The translations under genes and the position numbers were made by a program. A model generated the notes under the pieces. That model was not told the origin of the DNA. It did no database searches and saw nothing but the letters and a program-made list of their open reading frames with translations. A stretch of DNA of 64,000 nt from an uncultured bacterium (GTDB taxonomy: Bacteria; Cyanobacteriota; Vampirovibrionia; Gastranaerophilales; Gastranaerophilaceae): the NCBI GenBank assembly GCA_900547155.1, contig URFH01000001.1, forward strand, positions 1 through 64,000. Direction: 5' to 3'. Each line of letters begins with the position of its first letter. Within the stretch, counting starts at the first letter, position 1. Of the stretch, positions 8,524 to 17,428 are shown in pieces.

Positions 8524-9436
8524 TTTCTTCAAAAAACGCCCTTGCCGCTTCGGTATCTTTGGCAATCCGGCTTTTCAGCGCGTTTATTGACTCAAAACAC
8601 TGTTCATTACGCACTTTTTTTAAGAAATTTATCTTAACGGGCTTTGTGTAAATATTTTCGTTAAAATCGAGAATATGCGCCTCTACCAGAAGTTTTTTTG
8701 CGTCCGAAACGGTTGGTTTCACCCCGATATTCACAACGGAATTGTGCGTTTTTCCATTAACTTCAACTGTCGCAAAATAAACGCCTTTCGGGAGCCTTAA
8801 TATATCTTTCGGATAGCGGATATTAGCGGTGGGGAAGGAAATTGAGCGGCCGATTCTGCTTCCTTCGCGAACTTCGCCCCGCAGGAAAAAAGGAGTGCCC
8901 AAAAGGTTCTTCATATTCTCCAGCTCGCCCGCAGAAATAAGCTGACGAATTTTTGTGCTGCTTATCAGGGTGCTGTTGAACGTTATGGGCGGTATTTCAA
9001 AGAATTTATATCCGAATTCTTTTTGACGGCTTCTCAAAAATTCGGCATTTCCCTGTTTATTTACGCCAAAACTGTGGTTGAAACCGGTTGTAATGAATTT
9101 TGGTTCAAAATTCGCAACCAGAACCTCGCGCAGGTAGTCCGCAGCTAAATAGTCGGCTATGCTTTCATCAAATTCCAAAACATAAGCAAAATCAACGCCC
9201 TGCTGCTCAATAAGCGCCAATCTATCCTCCAGACTTGTGATATATTGGGGTGTGCGCCCCTGCAAATAGCACAGAGGATGGTCTTTAAAGGTAATAACCG
9301 CCGATTTAAGACCGTTTTGCCGCGCAAGGTTCACTGCGTTTTTTATAACAACCTTATGCCCCTCGTGGACGCCGTCAAAAAAACCTAGACAAAGTGACAG
9401 GTTCGGATTTTTGTTAAATTCATTAAAAATTTGCAT
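8513..9436 (-). CDS. ribF: Bifunctional riboflavin kinase/FAD synthetase
   Basis: The protein has 307 residues. The N-terminal FAD synthetase domain has LGFFDGVHEGHK near residue 17 and the ISSTKIRQLI motif. The C-terminal flavokinase has GRSISFPTANI, PKGVYFATV and NIGVKPT. It converts riboflavin to FMN and FAD. It has no Shine-Dalgarno: TTGCTA and TATTAT (17-bp spacing) end 6 nt before the ATG, indicating a leaderless transcript. Its end overlaps a small convergent membrane-protein frame. Confidence 0.95.
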   Translation of the reverse strand: MQIFNEFNKNPNLSLCLGFFDGVHEGHKVVIKNAVNLARQNGLKSAVITFKDHPLCYLQGRTPQYITSLEDRLALIEQQGVDFAYVLEFDESIADYLAADYLREVLVANFEPKFITTGFNHSFGVNKQGNAEFLRSRQKEFGYKFFEIPPITFNSTLISSTKIRQLISAGELENMKNLLGTPFFLRGEVREGSRIGRSISFPTANIRYPKDILRLPKGVYFATVEVNGKTHNSVVNIGVKPTVSDAKKLLVEAHILDFNENIYTKPVKINFLKKVRNEQCFESINALKSRIAKDTEAARAFFEETKL

Positions 9437-9442
9437 AGTTCT

Positions 9443-9471
9443 ATAATATAAAACCGCTGATTTAATAGCAA
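9443..9471 (-). promoter_or_regulatory. ribF promoter giving a leaderless mRNA
   Basis: On the minus strand TTGCTA (9466-9471) and TATTAT (9443-9448) are 17 bp apart, and the -10 ends 6 nt before the ATG. Confidence 0.65.
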
Positions 9472-9800
9472 TAAGTTTACAATTTCACAAAATTTCATGA
9501 AAAGATTAAGAAATGTAAATACGAATTTTGGCTCCAGCCAGATTTTAAAGAGTTCTATTTTTTTTAAATATAATTGAACTTCAGGATAGTTTAAAAAATA
9601 TATACTCAAAATTATTTTTGAAAATCAGAAAGCCAGACCTGATAGGAGGTTTAAAAATTTCTAAAAGTGGGCATTATAAACATGAGTAGCATTTTTGCAA
9701 AATTTTATTTCCGGAATATATCAGCTTTATATCCTCAAATGGGCATTTATTAAATTTGTTAATTATTTTTTTTGCTGAATCTACGAAAATCGAAAGTTTT

Positions 9801-9809
9801 TGCTATAAT
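9801..9809 (+). promoter_or_regulatory. Extended -10 promoter of rpsA
   Basis: TGCTATAAT is an extended -10 lying 41 nt before the rpsA ATG. The 9437-9850 gap otherwise holds only AT-rich sequence and an isolated AGGAGGT at 9644-9650 with no convincing start codon after it. Confidence 0.65.
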
Positions 9810-9850
9810 GTGAAGCATGTTACTTTTTTAAACTATGGAGATACTATCCA

Positions 9851-10900
9851 ATGACAGTTAAAAATTTCACTGATGACGAGTTCGAATCTCTGCTCTCGCA
9901 GTACGATTACAGCTTTCAAAGAGGCGATCTCGTAAAAGGAGTCGTATGCGGTTATGACTCTGAAGGTGTTATTGTTGATATCGGCGCAAAAACTTCAGCT
10001 ATTGTTCCTGTAAGAGAAGCGCGTATTGACACCACAAAAACAATCGAAGAAACTTTGCAAAAAGATTGCGAATATGAATTCTTGATTGTAAAAGAAGAAG
10101 ACGATGACGGACGTTTCGTTCTTTCTTATAAGAAAGTTGCGCTTGCATACGCATGGAAAGAACTCGAAACCGTCAAAGAAAATGACGAAGTTCTACAAGG
10201 CACAGTCGTTGCAGTGGTTAAAGGCGGTGTTCTTGTTGAAACAAAAGGAGTTAGAGGATTTGTGCCCTCGAGCCATCTTCGTGCGAAAGATATGGAAAAT
10301 ATCGTGGGCGAAACAATTGAACTCAAAATCCTTACTCTTGACCCGCAGCAGAACAACTTTATCCTCTCAAACAAAAAGGTTTATGCAGACGCTCTCGAGG
10401 AATCGAAAGAAAATATGTTTGCCGACCTTGAAGTAGGGCAGGTTGTTGAGGGTGAAGTCGTAAGAATTACAGATTTCGGCGCTTTCATTGATATCGGCGG
10501 CATGGACGGTCTGCTTCCGCTTTCGCAAATGTCATGGCGCTGGGTTGACCATCCGGCTGACATCCTCAAGATTTCAGACAAAATTAAAGTCGAAATCATC
10601 GGAATTGACCACGACAAACAGCGCGTCAGCCTGAGCCTCAAGAATCTTGAAGAAGATCCATGGCTCAAAGCCAAAGAAAACCTCAACGAGGGCGACAAAA
10701 TTGAAGGTGTAATCACAAGAATTAAACATTTTGGCGCGTTTGTTGAAGTATTTTCCGGTGTTGAAGCACTTTTGCCCAGCAATGAGATAACAGATTACCA
10801 GAACAAAAACAACTGCGTTCTCAAAGTCGGCGACAAAGTGAACACTACAGTGCTGAAATTCAATCCTGATGACAGAAGAATCAGTTTAAGCATTGAATAA
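9851..10900 (+). CDS. rpsA: 30S ribosomal protein S1
   Basis: The protein has 349 residues made of four S1 RNA-binding repeats at about residues 22-95, 105-175, 190-265 and 277-349. The repeats show the family pattern (GDLVKGVVCGYDSEGVIVDIG, GQVVEGEVVRITDFGAFID, GDKIEGVITRIKHFGAFVE). It is shorter than the six-repeat E. coli protein and closer to cyanobacterial or Gram-positive S1. It aids mRNA binding to the 30S subunit. GGAG precedes the ATG by 10 nt. The gene stands alone between a promoter and a strong terminator. Confidence 0.93.
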   Translation: MTVKNFTDDEFESLLSQYDYSFQRGDLVKGVVCGYDSEGVIVDIGAKTSAIVPVREARIDTTKTIEETLQKDCEYEFLIVKEEDDDGRFVLSYKKVALAYAWKELETVKENDEVLQGTVVAVVKGGVLVETKGVRGFVPSSHLRAKDMENIVGETIELKILTLDPQQNNFILSNKKVYADALEESKENMFADLEVGQVVEGEVVRITDFGAFIDIGGMDGLLPLSQMSWRWVDHPADILKISDKIKVEIIGIDHDKQRVSLSLKNLEEDPWLKAKENLNEGDKIEGVITRIKHFGAFVEVFSGVEALLPSNEITDYQNKNNCVLKVGDKVNTTVLKFNPDDRRISLSIE

Positions 10901-10928
10901 AATAAAAACGCATCCATAACAATATGGA

Positions 10929-10960
10929 AATCCCGATTAAAATTTTAATCGGGATTTTTT
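10929..10960 (+). terminator. Intrinsic terminator after rpsA
   Basis: A perfect 14-bp inverted repeat (AATCCCGATTAAAA with its complement and no loop beyond the centre) is followed by six Ts. Confidence 0.9.
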
Positions 10961-11006
10961 AAGTTTTATTACGATTTTTTCAAAATCTTCTTATATTTCA
11001 AGCCAA

Positions 11007-11026
11007 ATTACAAAAAATTTTGTAAT
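11007..11026. promoter_or_regulatory. Palindrome upstream of the TolC-fusion gene
   Basis: ATTACAAAA, AA, TTTTGTAAT is a 9-2-9 inverted repeat about 50 nt upstream of the ATG at 11076. A TATAGT hexamer follows at 11053. It is a possible operator of an efflux repressor; the evidence is symmetry and position only. Confidence 0.35.
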
Positions 11027-11075
11027 ATTATCAAATAATCCAATGGTCTGAATATAGTTTATTTTAGGAGAGAGT

Positions 11076-13472
11076 ATGAAAAGATTTTATGCTGCGCTGA
11101 TGGCGTTGCTAATGGTATTTAGCAGCATTGCACCCGTTTTTGCCATTCAGGAGGTCAAGGGAACGCCAATCAAAAAGCTTGCTTACAAGCCCAACGCCCG
11201 AACAATCAAATATGCCTTTATTTTTGACGGCCCGTCCGACAAAAATGCGCAGGTTTTAAAAGAATTTCAGGAGGTAATAACGCGCCAGACCGCTCCGGAT
11301 TACAAAGCGGAATTTCCGGCAAATCTGGTTTACGTGGGCGACTGGACCAGAGATTCCGTGCATAAATTGAGCCTCAAGGCATCAGAATCAGACGCAACCG
11401 TGATAATTTCCATGGGCTACCTCTCCACAATGCACTACAATCACACAAAAAACAACACAAAATTCGTCATAACGATTGACCAGTACGGACTGCGGGATTT
11501 GGGCGAAGATTTTTTTAACCCTGTTCAACAGTCAATAAAAGGGGTTTACGCATTCAAAACCCTCCTTGATTTTAACAAAACAGCCATTTTAATGAACGAA
11601 AATTATTACAAAACAAGAAAAGACTGGAACAAATTCGTTGAACCAAGACTTAAAAACATAAATTACACAATTCTTCCGGCAACAAAAAATATTGACGCAA
11701 CAATAGCCTCAATTCCCGCAGATTGCGATGCTGTAGTGCTTACACCGCTTTTTAACCTTTCAATAGAAGAAAGAAAAACGCTCATTAACAAACTAAATGA
11801 AAAGAAAATTCCCACATACTCAACACTGGGCAAAGAAGATGTAAAAATGGGCGTTTTGCTGGGTTCGGGTGCATACGATTTGGATAGAAAAATTGCCGAA
11901 GCAACTTCTTTTAATATAAAAGGAGTTTTAAACGGTGACGTCAAAAAACCCGAAAAAATCCAGTTTTTTGAAGACGAAATTTACTATATTAACAAGGACA
12001 CAGCTGATTCAATAGGGTATTTGCCGCATTTGAGGGTTTTGAACAATGCTGAAGTTATCTCCTCAAAACCAATACCAAAATATGACCTTTCAGCGGTTTT
12101 TGACACACTGGACAAACAAAACCTCGACATAGAGCGAAAAAGGCTCCTCGTAAAAGCCGCACGCCGTTCCACAGCAGCAGCTGCGCTTCACTATCTGCCT
12201 ACTTTCGGGATAACTCTGGGCTATCAGCAGTACAACTACGAATACGCCGACTCAGCAAGGCTTCAGCTCCCGCAAAAAACAGGGATTTTCCAGATGGGAA
12301 TTGAGCAGGTGATTTATTCTCCCGCGCTTGTGACAAATATTTTAATTAACAAGAAAAAGATGGATTTTTCTAAGTCAGAACAGTTTTTGACCGAGCAAAA
12401 TATGGGCATTGAGCTCGCATTAACCTACATTGACGCGCTTATGCTCGAAAAAATGATTGAAATCCAGAAAGAATACGTCAAAGAATCACGCGAACTCCTC
12501 GCAATGGCGCGTGTCAAAGAAAAGCAGGGGTTATGCGGGAAAGAAGAAGCCCTGCGCTGGGCATCACAGCTCAATGTCAATGAACAGAAGCTTCTTGACA
12601 TGACAGCAGAACAAAAAAATATCAAAATCGCGATAAACAAGATACTTTTTAAAGACCAGAAAGAGGATTTTGAGCTCGCAGAGCTGACCGCACTCGACCC
12701 TGCGTTTTATATTCGGGATATTCAAATCATTGACTACGTATCAAATCCTGATTCTCTCGAAACTTTCACAGAAATGCTCATAAATGAAGCCTACCGCGTT
12801 GCTCCGGAGCTTGCAAAGCTCAAAGCAGCAATAAAAATGAAAGATTACGAGCGAAATATGTACTACCAGAAATTCATTATGCCCGACGCAAAGCTTGCAT
12901 ATACATACACATCGCTGATGGACAGGCATTTTACTCGTCCGATGTCAGTCGCGCTTCCGGTTCCAGGCATAAACCCCATTACACTGGCAACACCAAACGC
13001 CACTAACGGGCAATTCGGTATTTACGCACAATGGAAACCGTTTGAAGGCGGCACAAAAATCGCTGAAATCATGAGAATACAGGCAGAAAAAGACGAACTC
13101 CTCAGATATCAGGATGAAGCAAAAACAGAGCTCGAAAAACAGATACGTGACATCATCAACCGCGCAATTGCCTCATATTTCAGCATTGAAAAGAATTACA
13201 AGGCAATGTACGCCTCACATGAGAACTACTATGACGTAAAACAGAGATATTTAAGAGGCCAGGCCCCGATTGCGCAGGTGATTGACGCACAGCACCTTTA
13301 TCTTGATTCAAAACTTGCTGCTTTGAACTCACAGTACAAATTTTTCCAGCAGCTGGTATGGGTGCAAAGAGCAATCTGTGCCGTGAACTGGGCAAAAGCC
13401 TCTCCCGAATCAAAAGCCTTTATCCAGAGTGTAAAAGACAACATAAAGCCAAAAGGCGACATAGCGCTTTAA
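11076..13472 (+). CDS. Fusion of periplasmic-binding-like domain and TolC outer-membrane efflux domain
   Basis: The protein has 798 residues. A signal peptide occupies residues 1-24 (ending PVFA-I). Residues 25 to about 320 look like a type 1 periplasmic-binding or ABC_sub_bind domain (alternating Rossmann-like strands, VYVGDWTRDSV, ATVIISMGYLS, KTAILMNENYYK). From about 335 the sequence is a TolC-type outer-membrane factor with YLPTFGITLGYQQY, GIEQVIYSP, long coiled-coil helices, and a second repeat ending SIEKNYKAMYASHENYYDVKQRYLRG. Ordinary TolC proteins have about 450 residues, so the N-terminal domain is an addition. No inner-membrane pump gene is adjacent. AGGAGA precedes the ATG. Domain calls are from pattern; the ligand is unknown. 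Confidence 0.8.
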   Translation: MKRFYAALMALLMVFSSIAPVFAIQEVKGTPIKKLAYKPNARTIKYAFIFDGPSDKNAQVLKEFQEVITRQTAPDYKAEFPANLVYVGDWTRDSVHKLSLKASESDATVIISMGYLSTMHYNHTKNNTKFVITIDQYGLRDLGEDFFNPVQQSIKGVYAFKTLLDFNKTAILMNENYYKTRKDWNKFVEPRLKNINYTILPATKNIDATIASIPADCDAVVLTPLFNLSIEERKTLINKLNEKKIPTYSTLGKEDVKMGVLLGSGAYDLDRKIAEATSFNIKGVLNGDVKKPEKIQFFEDEIYYINKDTADSIGYLPHLRVLNNAEVISSKPIPKYDLSAVFDTLDKQNLDIERKRLLVKAARRSTAAAALHYLPTFGITLGYQQYNYEYADSARLQLPQKTGIFQMGIEQVIYSPALVTNILINKKKMDFSKSEQFLTEQNMGIELALTYIDALMLEKMIEIQKEYVKESRELLAMARVKEKQGLCGKEEALRWASQLNVNEQKLLDMTAEQKNIKIAINKILFKDQKEDFELAELTALDPAFYIRDIQIIDYVSNPDSLETFTEMLINEAYRVAPELAKLKAAIKMKDYERNMYYQKFIMPDAKLAYTYTSLMDRHFTRPMSVALPVPGINPITLATPNATNGQFGIYAQWKPFEGGTKIAEIMRIQAEKDELLRYQDEAKTELEKQIRDIINRAIASYFSIEKNYKAMYASHENYYDVKQRYLRGQAPIAQVIDAQHLYLDSKLAALNSQYKFFQQLVWVQRAICAVNWAKASPESKAFIQSVKDNIKPKGDIAL

Positions 13473-13481
13473 TAGAGGCTA

Positions 13482-13509
13482 TTGACCGGAATATAATTTA
13501 CTATACAAT
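13482..13509 (+). promoter_or_regulatory. adhE promoter
   Basis: TTGACC (13482-13487) and TACAAT (13504-13509) are 16 bp apart. Transcription would begin near 13516, giving an adhE leader of about 190 nt that contains the repeated operators. Confidence 0.65.
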
Positions 13510-13527
13510 ATAAAAACGAAGAAGAAA

Positions 13528-13688
13528 TCACGAAATAGTGAAAAAAATCACACTAATTGTGATGAAACTTTCAAAATCCGAAAACGTCAAAATATATATG
13601 AATCAAGACTTTTTTATTAATAATTGTAAAAAGAACACTTGCAAAAATATTATTTTGAGTTTACACTAATAGTGAATTAATTCACGAT
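13528..13688. promoter_or_regulatory. Repeated CAC-N5/6-GTG operators before adhE
   Basis: There are three palindromes of related sequence: TCACGAAATAGTGA (13528-13541), ATCACactaattGTGAT (13547-13563) and CACTAATAGTG (13664-13674), plus a half site TTCACGATAA at 13681-13690. The first lies just downstream of the predicted start point. The TCAC/GTGA half sites resemble Rex or CRP/FNR family sites, and adhE is a classic Rex target. The regulator assignment is inference. Confidence 0.65.
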
Positions 13689-13705
13689 AAAGGAGAAATT
13701 ACACT

Positions 13706-16348
13706 ATGGCAACAAAAAAACAAGCCGAAACAGAAAAGCTGGAAAAGGCTTTCAACAAATCAAATGAGGTTAAAACTCATGACGATTTGAAGCTCATCAT
13801 CGAAAGAGCAAAAAAAGCTCAAAAAATTTACGCTACTTACACCCAGGAACAGGTAGACGCTATTTTCAAAGCAGCAGCAACCGCAGCCGACAAAATGAGA
13901 ATTCCCCTCGCAAGAATGGCCGTTGAAGAATCCGGCATGGGCGTAATGGAAGACAAAATCATCAAAAATCACTTCGCCGCAGAATACATTTACAACAAAT
14001 ACAAAAATATGAAGACAGCCGGCGTTATTGAAGAAGACAAAGCCAACGGAATCAAAAAAGTTGCTGAACCTATCGGTGTTATTGCCGCAGTTATCCCGAC
14101 AACAAACCCGACTTCAACAGCTATTTTCAAATCTTTAATCGCATTAAAAACCAGAAACGCGCTGGTATTCTCTCCTCACCCGAGAGCTAAAAAATGCACA
14201 ATTGAAGCAGCAAAAATCGTTCTTGAAGCGGCTGTTAAAGCCGGTGCACCGGACGGACTTATTGCATGGATTGATGAACCGTCGGTTGAACTTTCCGGCG
14301 CATTGATGCACCACGAAGACATCGACCTTATCCTTGCAACAGGCGGCCCCGGAATGGTTAAAGCAGCTTATTCTTCAGGAAAACCCGCTCTCGGCGTAGG
14401 CCCCGGCAACACTCCTGCTGTTATTGACGAAACTGCAGATATTCAGATGGCTGTTTCTTCAATTCTTCTTTCAAAAACTTTTGACAACGGCATGATTTGC
14501 GCTTCCGAGCAGTCAGTTGTTGTTGTAAAAGACGTTTACGAAGAAGTTAAGAAAGAATTTGTTTTAAGAGGCGCTTACATCCTTTCTAAAGCAGAAAAAG
14601 ACAAAGTAGCTGCAACAATCATCAAAGACGGAAGATTAAACGCAGCAATTGTAGGTCAACCTGCATACAAAATTGCAGCTATGGCCGGTCTTGAAGTTCC
14701 GGAAGACACAAAAGTTCTTATCGGCGAAGTTACTGATATTTGTGAAGAAGAAGCATTTGCACATGAAAAACTTTCACCGGTTCTTGCTATGTACAAAGCA
14801 AAAGATTTTGACGATGCAGTACAAAAAGCTTACGACCTCGTTGATTTCGGCGGTGCAGGCCACACTTCAGTGCTTTACACCGATGACAGATTCCCTGAAA
14901 GAATTGAAGCATTCAGCTTGAAGCTCCACACAAGCAGAATTTTAATCAATTCACCTTCATCACAGGGCGGTATCGGCGACCTTTACAACTTCAGACTCAA
15001 TCCGTCATTGACACTGGGCTGCGGCTCTTGGGGCGGAAACGCTGTCAGCGAAAACGTAGGGCCTCAACACTTATTGAACATCAAAACAGTTGCTGAAAGG
15101 AGAGAAAACATGCTCTGGTACAAGGTTCCCGCTAAAGTTTACTTCAAAAGAGGAGCCTTGGATTTGGCACTCAGAGAATTGCAGGGCAAAAAACGCGCAT
15201 TCATCGTTACCGACAGATTCCTGTTCAATTCCGGCATGACAAACGCAATCACAGCAACGCTTGATGACATCGGTGTTGATTATCAAATCTTCTTTGACGT
15301 TAAACCGGATCCGACATTATCAACAATCAATGACGCAATGATGATGGTTAACGCATACGAACCTGATGTGTTTATCGCGCTGGGCGGCGGTTCATCAATG
15401 GACGCTGCTAAAATCCTCTGGTTGATGTACGAACAGCCTGATACCGTATTTGAAGACATCGCTATGAGATTTATGGACATCAGAAAGAGAATCTGCCAGA
15501 TTCCGTCACTCGGTCAGAAAGCAGAAATGGTTTGTGTACCGACAACATCAGGAACAGGTTCTGAAGTTACTCCGTTCGCAATCATCACTGATGATCAGTC
15601 AGGTGTAAAATATGCAATCGCTGATTACGCATTGACACCGAACGTAGCAATCATCGACCCGAACCTTGTTGACACAATGCCTAAAGGTTTGACCTCCGTT
15701 TCCGGCTACGACGCAATTACACACGCAATTGAAGCTTATGTTTCAGCAATGGCAACAAACTTCACAAATTCTAACTCGTTAGAAGCATTGAAATTGCTCT
15801 TCAGATACCTGAAACGCTCTTACGACAACGGTGCAAAAGACCCGATTGCGAGAGAAAAAGTCCACTACGCTTCAACAATCGCAGGTATGGCGTTTGCAAA
15901 CGCGTTCCTCGGTGTTTGCCACTCAATGGCTCACAAACTGGGTGCAATGTTCCACGTACCGCACGGTTTGGCTAACGCATTGTTAATCAATCAGGTCATC
16001 AAATTCAACGCAACTGACAAACCTGTTAAACAAACAGCGTTCCCGCAGTACAAATTCCCTTGTGCTAAGGCTAAATACGGTCAGATTGCCGATGAATTAG
16101 GACTTGGCGGTAAAAATGACGATGAAAAAGTCGAATTGCTGCAAAAAGCATTGATTCAAATGAAAAAAGACCTCAATCTGCCGATGTCTATCAAAGAATT
16201 CGGTATTGATGAACAAGAGTTCCTTTCTAAACTCGATGAAATGGTTGAACTTGCATTCGACGACCAGTGCACAGGTGCAAACCCCAGATATCCGTTATTC
16301 TCGGAAATCAAGCAGATGTACCTCGACGCATACTATGGTGTTTTATAA
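13706..16348 (+). CDS. adhE: Bifunctional acetaldehyde-CoA/alcohol dehydrogenase
   Basis: The protein has 880 residues. The N-terminal aldehyde dehydrogenase half (about 20-450) has IPTTNPTSTAIFK, VGPGNTPA and the catalytic C265 in GMICASEQ. The C-terminal iron-dependent alcohol dehydrogenase half (about 460-880) has ALGGGSSMDAAK, PTTSGTGSEVTPF and the HVPHGLANA iron-ligand region. It reduces acetyl-CoA to ethanol and regenerates NAD+ in fermentation; AdhE proteins form spirosomes. It is a single gene with its own promoter, operators, AGGAG site and terminator. It indicates mixed-acid or ethanol fermentation. Confidence 0.97.
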   Translation: MATKKQAETEKLEKAFNKSNEVKTHDDLKLIIERAKKAQKIYATYTQEQVDAIFKAAATAADKMRIPLARMAVEESGMGVMEDKIIKNHFAAEYIYNKYKNMKTAGVIEEDKANGIKKVAEPIGVIAAVIPTTNPTSTAIFKSLIALKTRNALVFSPHPRAKKCTIEAAKIVLEAAVKAGAPDGLIAWIDEPSVELSGALMHHEDIDLILATGGPGMVKAAYSSGKPALGVGPGNTPAVIDETADIQMAVSSILLSKTFDNGMICASEQSVVVVKDVYEEVKKEFVLRGAYILSKAEKDKVAATIIKDGRLNAAIVGQPAYKIAAMAGLEVPEDTKVLIGEVTDICEEEAFAHEKLSPVLAMYKAKDFDDAVQKAYDLVDFGGAGHTSVLYTDDRFPERIEAFSLKLHTSRILINSPSSQGGIGDLYNFRLNPSLTLGCGSWGGNAVSENVGPQHLLNIKTVAERRENMLWYKVPAKVYFKRGALDLALRELQGKKRAFIVTDRFLFNSGMTNAITATLDDIGVDYQIFFDVKPDPTLSTINDAMMMVNAYEPDVFIALGGGSSMDAAKILWLMYEQPDTVFEDIAMRFMDIRKRICQIPSLGQKAEMVCVPTTSGTGSEVTPFAIITDDQSGVKYAIADYALTPNVAIIDPNLVDTMPKGLTSVSGYDAITHAIEAYVSAMATNFTNSNSLEALKLLFRYLKRSYDNGAKDPIAREKVHYASTIAGMAFANAFLGVCHSMAHKLGAMFHVPHGLANALLINQVIKFNATDKPVKQTAFPQYKFPCAKAKYGQIADELGLGGKNDDEKVELLQKALIQMKKDLNLPMSIKEFGIDEQEFLSKLDEMVELAFDDQCTGANPRYPLFSEIKQMYLDAYYGVL

Positions 16349-16366
16349 TTACCAGCATAATAAATG

Positions 16367-16398
16367 GAAAAAACGGGGCTTTCGGGCTCCGTTTTTTT
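16367..16398 (+). terminator. Intrinsic terminator after adhE
   Basis: AAAACGGGGC, TTTCG, GGCTCCGTTTT forms a stem with one slip and is followed by a long T run. Confidence 0.88.
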
Positions 16399-16428
16399 GT
16401 TTTTTTTGTTTTTTATTTATTATTGTGG

Positions 16429-16549
16429 GAAGAAGCGGGTTATCCTCTTTGGAGTGACTATGGAGGAGGCGTCAAAAATTTAGATATTTCAGCTTATCCC
16501 GTTGGATGCCGGGGGAATCGGAACGGAAAAGAGGATAACCCGCTTCTTC
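16429..16549 (+). repeat. Covarying-arm element family 1, copy A
   Basis: The 22-bp arms (16429-16450 and 16528-16549) are perfect inverted repeats starting GAAGAAGCGGG. They enclose a 77-nt core whose two edges, GGAGTGACTATGGRGGAG and GGAATCGGAACGGAAA, recur at 26658-26773 and 32043-32169. The arm sequence is different at each locus yet always self-complementary. The 16349-16654 gap holds the adhE terminator and this element only. Confidence 0.8.
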
Positions 16550-16654
16550 GCTGGAAAAGGGTATAAAACGGCCAAAGTTTGAGTAAAATAAAACTTCTTT
16601 TTCTCAAACGCCCCAACTATTGCAAATTAAATTGTTTTTGTACATGATAAAAGC

Positions 16655-17428
16655 ATGAAAAACAAGAAAGAAGAAAAGGTCAGACTTAACAAATTCATTG
16701 CAGGAAGCGGTCTTTGCTCCAGAAGAAAAGCCGATGAGCTTATTGAATCAGGCGTTGTGAAAGTAAACGGAAAAGCTGTTTCCGAAATGGGCTTTCTTGT
16801 GGGCAAAAAGGATGTCGTAACGGTGAACAACAAACCCGTTAAAAAATCCGAACTCACATACATAAAATACTACAAACCTGCCGGCTACATAACAACCTGC
16901 GACGATGAAAAAGGCAGAAAAACAATCTATGACCTGCTTCCTGAAGAAATAAAAGAGCTAAAACCCGTCGGCAGGCTGGATAAGGATTCGACAGGGCTGC
17001 TGATTATGACAAATGACGGTGATTTGATTAACAAACTTACCCATCCGTCCGTTAAAATCCCGAAAATCTACCGGGTTGCGGCAGAGGGCAGGCTCAATTT
17101 GAATGATTTGGAAACCCTCGCAAAAGGTATTGAAATAGAAAAAGGAAAAATTGCCTACGCTCACGCAATGATTATCGAATACGAGGGAAAAACGACCGTT
17201 TTACAAATCACGCTTTATCAGGGGCTAAACCGGCAGATTCGCAAAATGCTTGACTATATCGGCCATCCGGTAATCTCCTTAAAACGCGTTTCGCACGGAA
17301 CAATAAACATTCAGGGCTTAAAAAAGGGGCAATTTAAATATATCAAGCCAAAAGAAATACGCGATTTGCTCAAACAGCTTGAAAAAGCGGAAAAAATGGC
17401 ACTAAAAGAAAAGAAGGACAAAGAATGA
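16655..17428 (+). CDS. rluB: rRNA large-subunit pseudouridine synthase, RluB/RsuA family
   Basis: The protein has 257 residues with an N-terminal S4 RNA-binding domain (VRLNKFIAGSGLCSRRKADELI) and a catalytic domain with the GRLDKDSTGLLIMTNDG motif containing the active Asp, followed by QGLNRQIRKML. The family converts uridine to pseudouridine in rRNA; RluB (23S U2605) versus RsuA cannot be separated firmly here. No Shine-Dalgarno is visible. The last four bases overlap the bioD start (ATGA). Confidence 0.92.
   Translation: MKNKKEEKVRLNKFIAGSGLCSRRKADELIESGVVKVNGKAVSEMGFLVGKKDVVTVNNKPVKKSELTYIKYYKPAGYITTCDDEKGRKTIYDLLPEEIKELKPVGRLDKDSTGLLIMTNDGDLINKLTHPSVKIPKIYRVAAEGRLNLNDLETLAKGIEIEKGKIAYAHAMIIEYEGKTTVLQITLYQGLNRQIRKMLDYIGHPVISLKRVSHGTINIQGLKKGQFKYIKPKEIRDLLKQLEKAEKMALKEKKDKE

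Noticed and set aside
9644-9690. Strong AGGAGGT followed by a 10-codon frame from ATT
   Set aside because: It has no standard start codon and the frame is too short to support.
13528-13563. Possible CRISPR-like or tandem repeat
   Set aside because: The short palindromes are operator-like and lack spacers or regular spacing.
16429-16549. MITE or insertion-sequence end
   Set aside because: The ends differ completely between copies and there is no transposase or fixed terminal inverted repeat.
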